Shown here: in pieces, positions 48,062-59,288 of the stretch | Numbering within the stretch: position 1 is the stretch's first letter | Layout of the letters: each line of letters starts with the position of its first letter | From: Caenorhabditis remanei | Taxonomy: Eukaryota > Nematoda > Chromadorea > Rhabditida > Rhabditidae | Assembly: GCF_010183535.1 (NCBI RefSeq) | Contig: NC_071333.1 | Coordinates: forward strand, 5,578,587 to 5,642,586 | Direction: 5' to 3' | Length of the DNA: 64,000 nucleotides | Translations under genes and position numbers: made by a program | The notes under the pieces: model-generated | Databases searched by the model: none | Seen by the model: only the letters and a program-made list of their open reading frames with translations | What the model was told of the DNA's origin: nothing

Positions 48062-49421
48062 ATGTCCAATACTCTCAATCCGCTGAATCACGGGATTGGC
48101 GGGACTCATTCGAAGGACCTCGTACTGCCACAACCCTTTATTCCCATCAATCCTACTAGACCAGGTAACATTGCTTTCGATGTAGCTTCATGTCGGAGAA
48201 TCACATATTCATTTCAGAGTGGTACAAAAGAGAGGAAAAGTTGCCACATGATCATCCGGAGTATCGCGGAATAGCTAATTGTAAGTTGAATCGAAAAAAG
48301 CACAATATGAAAATTTATTCGGTCTCATTTTTTGTGCATTGCTTCAAAGATAGTCAATAAATTTGAGTATTGTGGAGTTTTCAGATTATGGTCATGCCGA
48401 AGCCTATCCATTCAACCCGGAACGTCCATTGCCTGTTGAGTTCTATGCCGATAAATTGAACAAGTTTGCGAGTTTGATGGGTTTGTACTTTTTTAGTTGT
48501 TTTAGAAAGTACCGTAAATACTGTATTATAACGGCACCTGTAATAGAACGGCACCTGTATTATAACGGCACCCCATCTATATTCAGAATTCATGAATGTG
48601 ATCATCCCGATGTCTTCTTTGGTTCTGATTATAAGCAGCGTGATTAGCAACTTCTTGATCAGCCGATTTAACTCCCAAAAAAAGTTTTTCCGGTAAATTT
48701 TAATAAGTTTCTGAAACCACAAAATTTCTCTGGGAGCCGGTTGAAAAATATAACGGCATGCCGTTATAATACAGTATTTACGGTAATTCGATATTTCAGT
48801 CATTGCCTGCGACCTCGAGGAATCTTGTGTGACTTTGGCACTTATCAAGAATATCCGAGCTGCTAATGCTTGTGAGTTAAAGTGATTCAGACCACGGAAA
48901 TAACCTCATTTCATTATTTTCAGACTATATCGAGAAGACTAAGAAGGACCATAATGAACTCATTGGAGAGCTGGTCGCAAAGCACGATGAAGATGTGGAG
49001 AAGTTGGAACGTAAGTGTTAAAAGCAAAAAGTTATTGTTTCATTTCCAAAACTTTCCCATTTTCAGAGGATAAGAAATTTCTCAAGATTCAATGCCATAA
49101 GAAAATGGAACAAATGATGATGAAGTATGAAACCAAGATCACCAACCTAGTGAAGACAGTTACCGATCAGAAAAATGAGATCTCAGCTCTTCGTGACCAG
49201 ATTAGCAAGCAAGAACAGAACGCCAAAAACAAGACTGCCGGTATGTTTTCAACATAAATAAAACTGATGAAAGCCAAACGTTTTGTATTCCAGGAGTCAG
49301 CGGAAATCCGGAGATCATCGGATTGGAACATCTTTCAATTGACACTGCTCCATCCACACCGTCTCCTCCGACTGTCGCTACCACTGAAACAAAAAAATCC
49401 ATCAAATCCTTCCGTATTTAA
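48062..49421 (+). CDS. 240-residue coiled-coil protein, function unknown
   Basis: Seven exons are read: 48062-48164, 48218-48280, 48385-48480, 48800-48871, 48924-49010, 49067-49240 and 49294-49421 (TAA). The sum is 723 bp with every phase matching. The N-terminal half is acidic/aromatic (EWYKREEKLPHDHPEYRG, YGHAEAYPFNPERPLPVEFY). Residues about 120-200 form a heptad-rich coiled coil (KTKKDHNELIGELV..., YETKITNLVKTVTDQKNEIS). The C terminus is Ser/Thr/Pro-rich and ends KSIKSFRI. No family was recognised. An acceptor (TTTCAG) ends 8 bp before ATG, suggesting trans-splicing. Intron 3 (319 bp) is enlarged by a MITE. Likely a soluble structural or adaptor protein, by inference only. Confidence 0.85.
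48510..48785. mobile_element. 276-bp mariner-like MITE in an intron
   Basis: TACCGTAAATACTGTATTAT at the left is mirrored by ATAATACAGTATTTACGGTA at the right, continuing into AACGGCA on both arms. TA at each outer end fits Tc1/mariner-type insertion. Inside the left arm, CGGCACCTGTA(A/T)TA is partly duplicated. It sits wholly inside intron 3 of the coiled-coil gene. Confidence 0.85.
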
Positions 49422-50960
49422 AGACTTTGTCTGTCCTTACTCTCCATAATATCCGTATTTCCTACCACTTCTTGTTTGCTTTCCGATTTCCGGTTTGCCA
49501 AACTCAATCTTAATTTACACCTGTTTTTTGAGTTTTTCCATTTCCTGGCTTTCCCAAATTCTAGGTTCAATCTATTTATTCAGTGAGAAACAAGACTCTC
49601 ACGACCCCCAATGTTTCCCGACTGTCTCCTGGTTCTCATTATTGCCTTCTGGGTCATCACGTTTTATTTCTTGTGTTGACTGTTACAATGACCCACAGCC
49701 TTGTCCCCCGTTCAATCATTTTCTTTATCTCGATCTTATAATTGTTCCGTTTTGTGATGATCTATTATGATTCCTGGCGTTTGCAATGACCCATTCATGT
49801 TTTCCAATACCATGACCCGTATGGCCTCAAACCATAGTCTATTTGTACCAGAACCATGATCCTCTGCCCATCAATAATGGTGAATTACTTGCCCGTTTCA
49901 ATGTTTTCATAACCATCGACAGTACTCTGCTTTAAGGCTCTCGTTTTGCATAAGATCTTCCCAATTCAAAGTTTGATTCATTTTTCAATGTTCCTCTCTG
50001 GATTTTCAAGATCACCCGGTCTGTGTTATTTTAAACGGCTATATTTTTTCTGGTTCTTCACATTCTGGTGTTTATGGTCCCCAAGCTTTCCAGTTTTCTC
50101 TCAGTTTTTGTTTTTGTCCTCAAGCATTCAAACTCCTTCTTCTCTAGGCGTTTTTATTTTTCTCTCCCCGTGGATTGTTCCCCCCCCCCCCCGATTTCTT
50201 ATTTTTGAGAAATCTTGAATTTACAAAATGGCATTAATTTCTTGAAAACATGAGCTTTGTCATTTTTTCGAGATAAAACTCTTGATTGGGACATCGTTGT
50301 ATTCAAACTTAGCTAAAATCAAAAAAGGAAACGAAGTCGAGACCAAGTAAGAGAAGTTCACATGACAAGTAAGAGAAGTTCACATATGAGAATCATGGTT
50401 TGTTGAAATTATTTCAAATGTTAGCATTAGTTTCCTTTTTATTTGGAATAAACATACAAAAGGTATGTATTTAATGAATGTCAAAAATGATATTCAAACG
50501 GTAGCAAAACTATTTATTTCCCACATTTCTCAGCTGATGAAAGATGTGACAATCATAAAATGAGGTGTAAGTCGGTCATCCAATGTACTAATGCATCAAA
50601 TACTTGGCACTGTGCCAGAACAAACATTAATATGCTACCATCTGACCTTTAATGACAATAAAGAGGGTAATAAAAGGGAATGACACATCAGGATCTCGGC
50701 AGATTAAGTCTCAAAAAACAGATGTGTGCTCTGTCACCTGTCATCTGTGGGAAAGGGCGGTAACTGTGAGTGTTATTGTCACAACGAATGAGGCATTCGT
50801 ACATTGGTTTTTGACTTGTCTTCGTCTGTTCTCTTCTACCTGCAATTGTTTCCTCCGTATTCAGTACATAATTTTTATTCCATTTTAACATCATAACTTT
50901 TTTCCTCTCAAAAGCTCATTCTTTCCATTTTGATTTCATCTTCATTACAATATGTTTTAG
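49422..50960. other. Intergenic sequence
   Basis: Pyrimidine-rich + strand to about 50210 with a run of 14 C at about 50179-50192. CAAGTAAGAGAAGTTCACAT is tandemly repeated at 50345 and 50366. No gene was seen. Confidence 0.4.
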
Positions 50961-50988
50961 GTCGCATTCTAACACGTTGATTCTGGAT

Positions 50989-51991
50989 ATGGAGAAAATA
51001 CCAGAATATGTTGAAAACCCGAAAACCGCCTACATGCTTTACTGCGAGGCTAAACGTCCTCACTTCATTAAAAATTATCCTGATTTGACCAATCAGGAAT
51101 TATACCAAGTGTTAGAATCGCTTTGGAAAATGGATAATTCGAAAGAAAAGATAGAGTATATAAGTGAGGCTGCTCGATTGAAAGATATCCAAAAAAAGTA
51201 TTACGGTCATATCAAAAAACCAATGAATGCTTTCAAGATATGGTTTTCTGAAAAAAAAGCGGAATTTATTGATCGAGACCCAACAGCTAGCCCTATGTTG
51301 ATAATGGCCAGACTAGCAGATCATTGGAAAACTATGTCCAAAAATAGAAAACTCCCTTATTATGAAAAAGAGAGAATTCAAAGAAAGGAGCATGCTGCAG
51401 CTGTCACCCGAACTAAAACTGACTTCCATTTGAAATACAATGAAAAACCAGAAAATTCTAAACCGAGAAGTGCATATTTGATTTTCTATACTTTGAAGAA
51501 AGCTGATCTTTTACAAAACAAAACAGCAATTAAAAGTCAAAGCATACCTGAAGAATTAAGGAGAATCTGGAGAAATATGTCTCCCGAAGATAAAATGCCT
51601 TATAAAGAGAAAGCAGATGCTTTGAAAAGAGAATATGAACAGGTGAGATTTTTAATTTTTATATTTTCTCTATAATAACAAAGTTTTTCAGAGAATTACT
51701 AGTTTGGACACTCATGAAGGACGCGGAACCACAGAGATTCAGGATGACGAGTTGCAGTTTAAAATATCAGACAACAAGGACTGCATCCCACTTTCTTATC
51801 CATCCTCTCCAGAATCGATGATTTTTTCGGATATTGAACCAAATGGTGGCCCATCACAATCTTCTGCAGCTGATTATTTTGAAAATCTTGTATTTTTTAA
51901 TGACCAGTCAGAAAATCTTGAGGATATCAAACCAACTTTGAAATTTTCTAGTGATTTTCCTTGGGAACTTGCTTTGAAAAGTATTTTTTGA
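50989..51991 (+). CDS. Triple HMG-box protein
   Basis: Two exons, 50989-51642 and 51692-51991 (TGA), give 317 residues. Three HMG-box-like segments follow one another. Box 1 is at about 10-68 (NPKTAYMLYCEAKRPHF, ...LWKM). Box 2, about 75-140, is the best match (IKKPMNAFKIWFSEKKAEF, DHWKTMS, PYYEKERIQRKEH). Box 3 is at about 162-218 (KPRSAYLIFYTLKKADL, RRIWRNMSPEDKMPYKEKA). The second exon encodes an acidic, Ser-rich tail. HMG boxes bend or bind DNA, and multi-box proteins include UBF and mitochondrial TFAM (two boxes). The nuclear role and the target are unknown. An acceptor (GTTTTAG) at 50960 lies 28 bp before ATG. AATAAA near 52064 is a likely poly(A) signal. Confidence 0.85.
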
Positions 51992-52059
51992 ATGCTTTTT
52001 TAAATAGTAACTATTTCTGTATCATTTTCTTATGTATTTGTGATGTGATTATAGATTTC

Positions 52060-52070
52060 TATTCAATAAA
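52060..52070 (+). terminator. Poly(A) signal for the HMG-box gene
   Basis: ATTCAATAAAAG lies about 70 bp after the TGA and fits a nematode cleavage signal. Confidence 0.5.
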
Positions 52071-52229
52071 AGTTGTGTACTTGATATCTCCTATTTAATT
52101 TTATAAATTCTTCGAGATGATGAGTCGATAGCCACTGATACAACCGAAGGAAACTTTCGAAATTGAACAAGTTCGTGAAACTGTAGTTTCCTTTATGAAA
52201 CCGGAAGCTTTTCTTATAGATAGGTATAA

Positions 52230-52600
52230 CTAAAACTTATTTCCAAACAGCCGGAGCTGATAGATTGGTTGAAGATTGAAAATAGAGGGAGAGCAATTGA
52301 CGTGCATCAATTTATCTGGAAAGAGGTTCTGGCAAGCGTAAGGGGCTGCATTGCGGCCTTTTGATATTTCTGATCTTGTGGGAACAGAGAGTTCTCCGAA
52401 GTATAGTCCTTTAGCAATATCTCTGTCGCGTTGTTGATGTTCTTCTAAATGAAGAAAAACGTGTCTTCCATCGTGATTCAAAATATAGTTATCGTGTCTT
52501 GGGTGACGTCCTCTCGGTGTCCAGTTGCCCATGTTTTTTCGTTTGAGCATGTTGTTGGGTTTGCCGAGTGCTGGATTTGGAAACAAATGCAAATGTCGAG
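52230..52600 (-). other. Unassigned minus-strand ORF
   Basis: The frame is open for about 120 codons on the minus strand and contains MGNWTPRGRHPRHDNYILNH and HVFLHLEEHQQRDRD, which look protein-like. The hydrophobic segment just upstream (LLVVVFSTFAFVS) lies in another frame, and no splice site was found that joins the two. It could be a small secreted-protein pseudogene. Confidence 0.2.
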
Positions 52601-53161
52601 AAAACCACTACCAGCAAACAATCACAACGGATCTTGAGAAGTCTGAACTATTCAGATTGGTTATTCAGAATTCGTGAGGGAAATGTGTGTTGTGAGATCG
52701 GATAGGTAGGAAAAATAATCACATATTTCAAATATGTATTTGAAAACAGAACTAGGAAAAACCTATCTACGTACATATCGAAGTTGACAATTACTGTCAG
52801 ATATGTACATATTAGAGTCAAATCAGTACAACTCAATTTTCTCTGATAATGCAGCATCTGAAACAAAAAGTATTGGGAACTGTTATGTTCCGGCAGTGTG
52901 AAACCCAGGAAAACAATCGCCCCATTTATGTTCGTAATTTGCTGTTCTTCCCAGCTATCGCTTACAATTCGAAATAAGATGGAGTTTCTCTCTTTTTCGA
53001 TGATCTTTCAGTCTATTTGTCATTCTTCTTCCTATCATTTGTTATAATAATAATAATCTGTCCATCTGAAAATTTCTTTCAATAATTGTTTTTCTGCGTT
53101 CAATTTCACCAGAAGCTGTTAAAATGCGAATACATTTATTGACTTGAAACCACAGTAAGTT

Positions 53162-53520
53162 TTAGACAAGATTGTTGTAAAGCTTGTTGCATCCACTGAC
53201 CTTGAATTGTTGGGTCTTTGCTGGAGTGGTTGGAAGACAGCAACGGTATCCATTTCCAGTCATACAGGCTCCATCATAGACAGCAGCGCAGTTATGGACA
53301 CAGAGATTGTAGCAGGTCTGGTTGGTTTGAGTGGCGAAACTGATCCATGGAGAGCAGTTGTCATAAGATGCTCCACCGTTGACAGAGGCACAGTAGTTCT
53401 GACAGATGGCCAAGGTAACTGCAGAGACAGTGGAGAAGAGGGCGAGGGCAATGAAGAGACGGAACATCTGGAAATGATGGGAATATCTGAAAGCAGAGAG
53501 GGATCAATAGAACTTACCAT
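53162..53520 (-). CDS. Secreted 10-cysteine small protein, copy A
   Basis: The minus-strand start ATG (53518-53520) is the last codon of exon 1, followed by a 50-bp intron and exon 53162-53467, for 102 residues. The signal peptide is FIALALFSTVSAVTLA-like. The mature part (about 85 residues) has ten cysteines, including ICQNYC, NLCVHNC and YRCC, consistent with five disulfides. The family is not recognised; a secreted defence or seminal/gut protein would be typical but is only a guess. It differs from copy B by one residue (MFRLF against MFRFF). The TATA-like box upstream reads TATGAAAG (minus strand, 53601-53608), a change from copy B. Confidence 0.8.
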
Positions 53521-53600
53521 GATGAATATGGACAGTCGAAACTGATGAGGACTGCATCTATGGGCTCACTTTTGTACGGATCCATATACTCAGCGGGATA

Positions 53601-53608
53601 CTTTCATA
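53601..53608 (-). promoter_or_regulatory. Altered TATA box of copy A
   Basis: It reads TATGAAAG on the minus strand at the position equivalent to TATAAAAG in copy B, and the surrounding AGTATCCCGCTGAG is conserved. Confidence 0.5.
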
Positions 53609-54684
53609 TTGAACACGATTCTATTGTTAAAACATCAGGCTCAAAATGTTTCTGAATCATCGGAATCCCTGAAACACTTTATCGAAGTTGAACCATATTT
53701 GAAATTATGAAAAAATGTGTGGGTGCAGCCTCTATTGTGTTGATGACAGGAGGATTGGTGGTAATATGAGTGGGAGTTGGTCTTATTGTACAAAAAATCG
53801 GACTGAATGTTTCACTGGATCCTGCCTCTTCTTTCATAGAACTCTAATGGAGATGTCCACAATACAGTAATGAAAGAATTATTGGAAAATTCCTAAGAAG
53901 ACGGAGTAACAACATCCATGAAAATTGAGAAACTTGAGGTTTCTTTTTGAAAACCATAGCGTAGACGGTGTCTTTTGTTACCCATTGCCCCAAGTCGCTA
54001 TTTGTTTTTGGAATTTGCAATTTCAAAGTAGATCTTCATTCTCGTACTTGACTAAAAACAATCAAAACAATACTAAAGCCAATTAGTGGACTTGTTCAAT
54101 TAAGAATCAAGACAGTTTGACAAAAAGAAAAAACAGTTTCTGCAACTCTGTACTAAGCGACCATATTGTCTCAAAGGCGTGTCATTGCCTACAGAAAATT
54201 CTGTCCAATAGTAACAAGATGTGTTTAGAACGCGGTAATTTTGAGACAAAAGTTTTAAGCAACTTTGAATATAGAAGATCTGGACGTCAAAATCTGACTT
54301 TTCCAAGTTAGAAGGGCATTTTACATTTTCATGAAATAAAAATTTTCAGGGATTTTGGATCACAACTTGTACTTGATTTTGATGGATGTTGTTAGTCCGT
54401 TTTCATGAATTTTCCAATTCTTCTTTTATTACTGCATAGTGGGCATCTCCCTTCTATGAAAGAAGAGGCAGGATCCAGTGAAGCATTCAGTCCAATTTCT
54501 GAAACAATAGGATAAACTCCCACTCATATTTCCATACATACTTTTCTCATCAACACAATAGAGGCTGCACCCACACATTTTTTCATAATTTCAAATATGG
54601 TTCAACTTCAATAAAGTGTTTCAGGGATCCCGATGATTCAGAAACATTTTGAACCTGATGTTTTAACAATAGACTCGTGTACAA

Positions 54685-54692
54685 TATAAAAG
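54685..54692 (+). promoter_or_regulatory. TATA box of copy B
   Basis: TATAAAAG lies 80 bp upstream of the start codon; transcription would begin roughly 54715-54720. Confidence 0.6.
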
Positions 54693-54772
54693 TATCCCGC
54701 TGAGAAAATGGATCCGTACAAAAGGGAGCCCATAGATGCAGTCCTCATCAGTTCTCACTGACCATATTCATC

Positions 54773-55131
54773 ATGGTAAGTTCTATTGATCCCTCTCTGC
54801 TTTCAGATATTCCAATCATTTCCAGATGTTCCGTTTCTTCATTGCCCTCGCCCTCTTCTCCACTGTCTCTGCAGTTACCTTGGCCATCTGTCAGAACTAC
54901 TGTGCCTCTGTCAACGGTGGAGCATCTTATGACAACTGCTCTCCATGGATCAGTTTCGCCACTCAAACCAACCAGACCTGCTACAATCTCTGTGTCCATA
55001 ACTGCGCTGCTGTCTATGATGGAGCCTGTATGACTGGAAATGGATACCGTTGCTGTCTTCCAACCACTCCAGCCAAGACCCAACAATTCAAGGTCAGTGG
55101 ATGCAACAAGCTTTACAATAACCTTGTCTAA
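54773..55131 (+). CDS. Secreted 10-cysteine small protein, copy B
   Basis: ATG at 54773-54775 ends exon 1. The intron 54776-54825 (GTAAGT...TTCCAG) is followed by exon 54826-55131 (TAA), giving 102 residues. Because exon 2 also begins with ATG in frame, the protein starts MMFRFF; use of the second ATG would need only a trans- or cis-spliced leader. An upstream ATG in exon 1 (about 54735) is out of frame and is conserved in copy A. Signal peptide, cysteine pattern and the C terminus (GCNKLYNNLV) equal those of copy A. AATAAA follows at about 55152. The intact TATA box suggests this copy keeps its promoter. Confidence 0.82.
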
Positions 55132-55346
55132 ATCTTACTGTGGTTTCAAGTCAATAAATACATTCGCATTTTTTTTGTGAAAAGTTGAATGCAGAAAAAC
55201 AATTATTGAAAGAAATTTTCAAATAGGCAGATAATTGTTATTATAACAAATGACAGGAAGTAGAATGACAAGTAGATTGAAAAATTATCGAAACAGCGAG
55301 AAACTCCATCTTATTTCGAATTGTAAGCGATAGCTGGGAAGAACAG

Positions 55347-56754
55347 TTGAACCAGGGGTTTTGATTGAAAAAGGTTCTGAAGCATCATCCAATTTTGAAG
55401 ATACTTGAGGTGTAATTGGAACTGCAGCTGAATAGCGGTGAGATCCACCGGTATAATTGGGAATGGTGTTGGGAGTAATGGGAAGTTGAACTGTGAGGGA
55501 AAGAGTTCCAGTTGGAACAAAATTCGGGAGTCTAGTTTTTGTCCTGGGGATAGTGACAAACAGAAATGTAGTGCTGAAAACAGAGAATAGTGACTATGGA
55601 AAACCGAAAAGAGATGCAATTGGTCTATCTGACTGTTAAATTGGAACGGCGGTGTCATTGATAGGCAGAGTCAGCAAATAGTCAATAACAGTCAAAAACA
55701 GTCAGGAAACCGCTCATACGCAACAACATCATATAACGCATTCTCTGTAATACTTGCAACGTGTGCCCTAGTGCAAGATTTTCATAAAAACAGATACCGT
55801 TGGTCATCAGTAACCTATATGCATAAATTTGAGTTAGGGCTCCAGTCATTTTAATGTCACCAAAATCGTTTTAACGTTTTAACATTACCATTTTAAAGTT
55901 TTTAAAGCTTATTCCACCTTCTTCAACTAGTTCAACAGAATCGGAAAAGTGAACCACAAAACATATGGGTCAGAGTTAATTACACGTTTTTACACATGGT
56001 GTGAAGGCGGAAATCAAGAAAATAATCAACAGATTTAGTACTCTGTGGATATATTTCGATGGAATATCTTGACTGCTATAAAAAAACGAAAGCTGAGCTG
56101 CAAAACTTGTTCAAAAGTCCAAAACTCTCAAGCACGCGATAGATCATTTTTTGAAAAACCATTTGACAAGAGGAAAAGCAGGAAAAGTAATGAAATTTAG
56201 GCAGTGAGAACAAAATGAAAATTCCTCTCAACTTTCTTTTTCGTGATAGTTCATAATTCAAAATTGCTCCGCTGGTTTCCGTTTGCATCGTTCCCTGTAA
56301 TCTTGAATTGTTTGATTGTTGATATTCAGCTAGTTCTCAAATGAACATATTTGCATCAATTACGTCAGCACCATTAGGTTATTTTGAGAGGAACTCGATG
56401 TGTTTACGAGGTGTCCAATACTATCTTCACCTGAATTTTCATTTACCCTTCTTGTATGATTTCATCCTCAAGCTACATTTAAAATCGTATTTTGCTGCTT
56501 TGAACTTCTTCTCACTATTAATTAGTCACTAATTCCTTTCTGTAAGATCTATATCATTGACGCACGCAACAACAAAATTTAAAAGTGCAAATTGAACCAA
56601 ACCCAAGGGAGGAGGGAGAGAGCATATGTTAGACACTTTTCTCCTTCATGAAGATAATAACCACTTTCAGTTCGTATTCTCATGATTTCTTTCATCATTC
56701 TTCTTTCTTCTTTTTTCACTTCAAGTTTTCTTTTGAGCCTTCAAATGTGAAGCT
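55347..56754. other. Intergenic sequence
   Basis: Contains the short dispersed repeat at 55757-55805 shared with 8787. No gene was recognised; the minus ORF 55311-55658 is low-complexity. Confidence 0.35.
55757..55805 (+). repeat. Second copy of the short dispersed repeat seen at 8787
   Basis: CAACGTGTGCCCTAGTGCAAG, then ATTTTCATAAAAACAGATAC and GTTGGTC; same orientation as the 8787 copy. Confidence 0.6.
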
Positions 56755-59288
56755 ATGAATTCGTGTTCCAACAAATGGCTCAGCGTGACGTATTTCACGG
56801 AATGTCTCGGATGTTTTCTATCATTTCTGATGAATGCGATCTTTTTGAGTTTGCTGTTCAAGAAACAGAAGACGCCGTTTGGAAACTACCAATATTTGAT
56901 GGCGGCTTTTTCGGGAATCGGCATGTTCTACTCTCTCTGTAGTTTCTCGATCAAACCAGTAAGTTTCAATAATAAAAATATGAATATGAAACATTATTTC
57001 AGAATTTCTATGTAACCGAAAATTATTTCATCATTTTCACGGTTTTCAACAATTTGATACTTCCAAAGAGTCTCGGGTCAATTTCACTTGGTGAGTTCAC
57101 ATGGGAGTTATTTTTGAACTAGGCTTAGACCGATTGATCTCATATTTAGAAGAACTTGTGTCTATGATTCATTTCGAAAAGAAAATGAATGGTTATCTTC
57201 TGATCATGAAGTGGTTTTCAAGATGTCAGAAAAAAGACAGTATGTATTGTATGTATTTGTTGTAGATGGGCCTTGCATGGTACACCAGAAAGAGGGAATA
57301 TAAGAGAGAGAGAGAGAGGGGAGAGAGGTGGCTAAGCAGAATTGAAACACTAAAATTGTGATAGAAGAGTTCAACAGGATGACGGTAGAACGTAGGAAAC
57401 GTAGATATGAAAACGTATTGTACCGGATCACCAGTTATTGAGATTGTTAGCAGTCTGAGATTGAGCGATATCACCAGAGGAAGGTTAGACAGCGTGTTGG
57501 ACAATTATCTTATTTGTTTGAAGGAGAAGCCTGACATCAGCCGCCCTAACAACAGAGCTACTTTAAAAAATGTGAGGCCCTCACATTAAGGTGCCCAGAG
57601 CATCAGATAAAGTGTTTAAATGATTGCTGTAAAAATCCTGACGCTACTTCGCATTCCTACACTCTAGTCGCCTAATAAAAATTTTGATTGAATGATGAAT
57701 ACATAGCTGTTTCAAAAATCCTTACTTGCAAATTTACGGCCCGGCCTGGCCCGAAGACCCGGCTTCAAAAAAAGGTACCTTTTTACCAAATTTGGTGGAC
57801 TTTTTCGACATTTTACATGAAAAATTCAAATTTTTGATGCATAATTAGCAGCTTTTGACTGTATTCTGGAGTATATTTAAAATTCGACGTTTTGGAATTC
57901 AAAAAATTCTTTTCTTTTTCAAAATTCAGTTAAAAAATTTTCAGACGGGCCGTAAAAATTCTCATCAAGGCCCGGCACGGCCCGTTACAAGTATGGAAAA
58001 TTCTATTTTCTGGTAAATCGACACAGTGTTCGAGAAAAAAAAGGTAGTCATTCAAAAATGGCGATTCATCAAGAAGCTTTATCTTACATTAAATGTCAAT
58101 GTTAGAAGAAGGGCAGCAGCCACTGGTTGACTTTAGCTACTAGGTAAATTAGCTACATAAATGCAGTGTATGGAGTGTGTAGTGGTCACGGGTGGTTGTG
58201 CACGCAAGGGTTTAATCCTTCCCGAAAAGAAAACTTTTTGTCTGTTTGAAGTAACTAGAACAGTGGCAACTATTATTTGAAAAAGTTATATCTAATTTTG
58301 TGATATGCAAGATATTTTTTCCAAAATTTGCCAGAACTAAAAATACAGTTAGATATTTACAATTTTCTCGACTAAATTTTTCTTTTTAGCAATCTACGGT
58401 TCCTGTTATGCAATGATGTTATTCCTTATCACGATCCAATTTTACTATCGCTTCACATCCGTCAGTGATCCTGTGTCATTAGCTTGTCGCTTTTCCTTAA
58501 AAGCCTTGGCTTTCTGGGCTCTACTCGTCATCTTGTTTTCTGGACTCTTTGGATCTTTGAGTTATATCCTATACGGACCGAATGTCAACAAGGATTCGCA
58601 ATTGTCGCAAGATTTTCTAAAGACGTATTGCCTGTATTCGGATGAATACGTGTACATCGGCCCTCAGTATTCCTTTCACAACATGGAAAACAAAAGAATA
58701 TATCACATCTTATCAATTGGTGGTATTTGTATCACAGCAATTATGATGTGGGCAACTTTTTTGATCGTTGTTTACTTCATATATCGCATCTACAAAGTCA
58801 TGGCTGAGCGTGGTCTACCGTTCTACGCATCGAAAAAACTCCAAAGGCAACTTTTCAAGACGTTGATTCTACAAAGTCTAATCCCAATCATGTGCATGTA
58901 TATTCCATTGACATTCATGTTTGTGTTCTCAATGTTTGGTGTTGGAAGTGGATCGGTTGCCAATCTAATCTCAATGTTTGCGGCTATTTATCCGAGTTTG
59001 GATCCTCTTTTGGCAATGTTGTGCATAAAGTCGATGAAGGCTAGAATTAAGAGTGAGTCATTATGTGAATAATTTGTTCTGGAATGTACACATACTTTTA
59101 TGAATAACACCAACAAGACTCCGATTAACAGATTTTGATTAATAATGTACACTTGTTTTTCAGATATCATATGCTGCTCCAGAAACCGTCGGGTACAGAT
59201 CGATGTTGTGGACACTGACTACGTAGATATGAGAGTTGTTTACGCTTTGCAAGACATATCAGTACGTAACGGAGATGCGGTTGCTTGA
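56755..59288 (+). CDS. Nematode chemosensory GPCR, Str superfamily
   Basis: Four exons are read: 56755-56958, 57003-57090, 58390-59052 and 59164-59288 (TGA). They sum to 1080 bp, for 359 residues, with all phases consistent. Features of the Str/Srj-type 7TM family are visible: a first hydrophobic span followed by FGNYQYLMAAFSGIGMFYS, FYYRF in the TM3-like region, and PSLDPLLAMLCIKSMKAR at the TM7 end. The cytoplasmic tail is basic then acidic. Seven hydrophobic segments fit the length. These receptors act in sensory-neuron cilia; the ligand cannot be inferred. Intron 2 is about 1.3 kb and carries a GA microsatellite and a GGCCCGG-family repeat. No frame damage was seen. Confidence 0.85.
57299..57326 (+). 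repeat. GA microsatellite in GPCR intron 2
   Basis: GAGAGAGAGAGAGAGGGGAGAGAGG-like purine run. Confidence 0.7.
57725..58005. mobile_element. GGCCCGG-family MITE-like copy in GPCR intron 2
   Basis: ACGGCCCGGCCTGGCCCG (left) and GGCCCGGCACGGCCCG (right) bound an AT-rich body. The outer parts CTTACTTG and CAAGTATG are approximately inverted. A matching 8-bp TSD was not clear (CAAAAATC against GAAAATTC). Confidence 0.5.

Larger units (their letters stand above)
52942..55346. repeat. Inverted duplication, about 945-bp arms, carrying two gene copies
   Basis: The left arm 52942-53892 and right arm 54407-55346 are near-identical reverse complements around a spacer of about 514 bp. The outer ends share CTGTTCTTCCCAGC; the inner ends share TCTTTCATAGAA. 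Coding parts are almost identical, while flanks carry small indels and substitutions. Confidence 0.9.

Noticed and set aside
53207..53545. 112-codon ORF opposite the secreted gene (and its mirror at 54748-55086)
   Set aside because: Both lie antisense to the two copies of the secreted protein and repeat exactly because of the inverted duplication.
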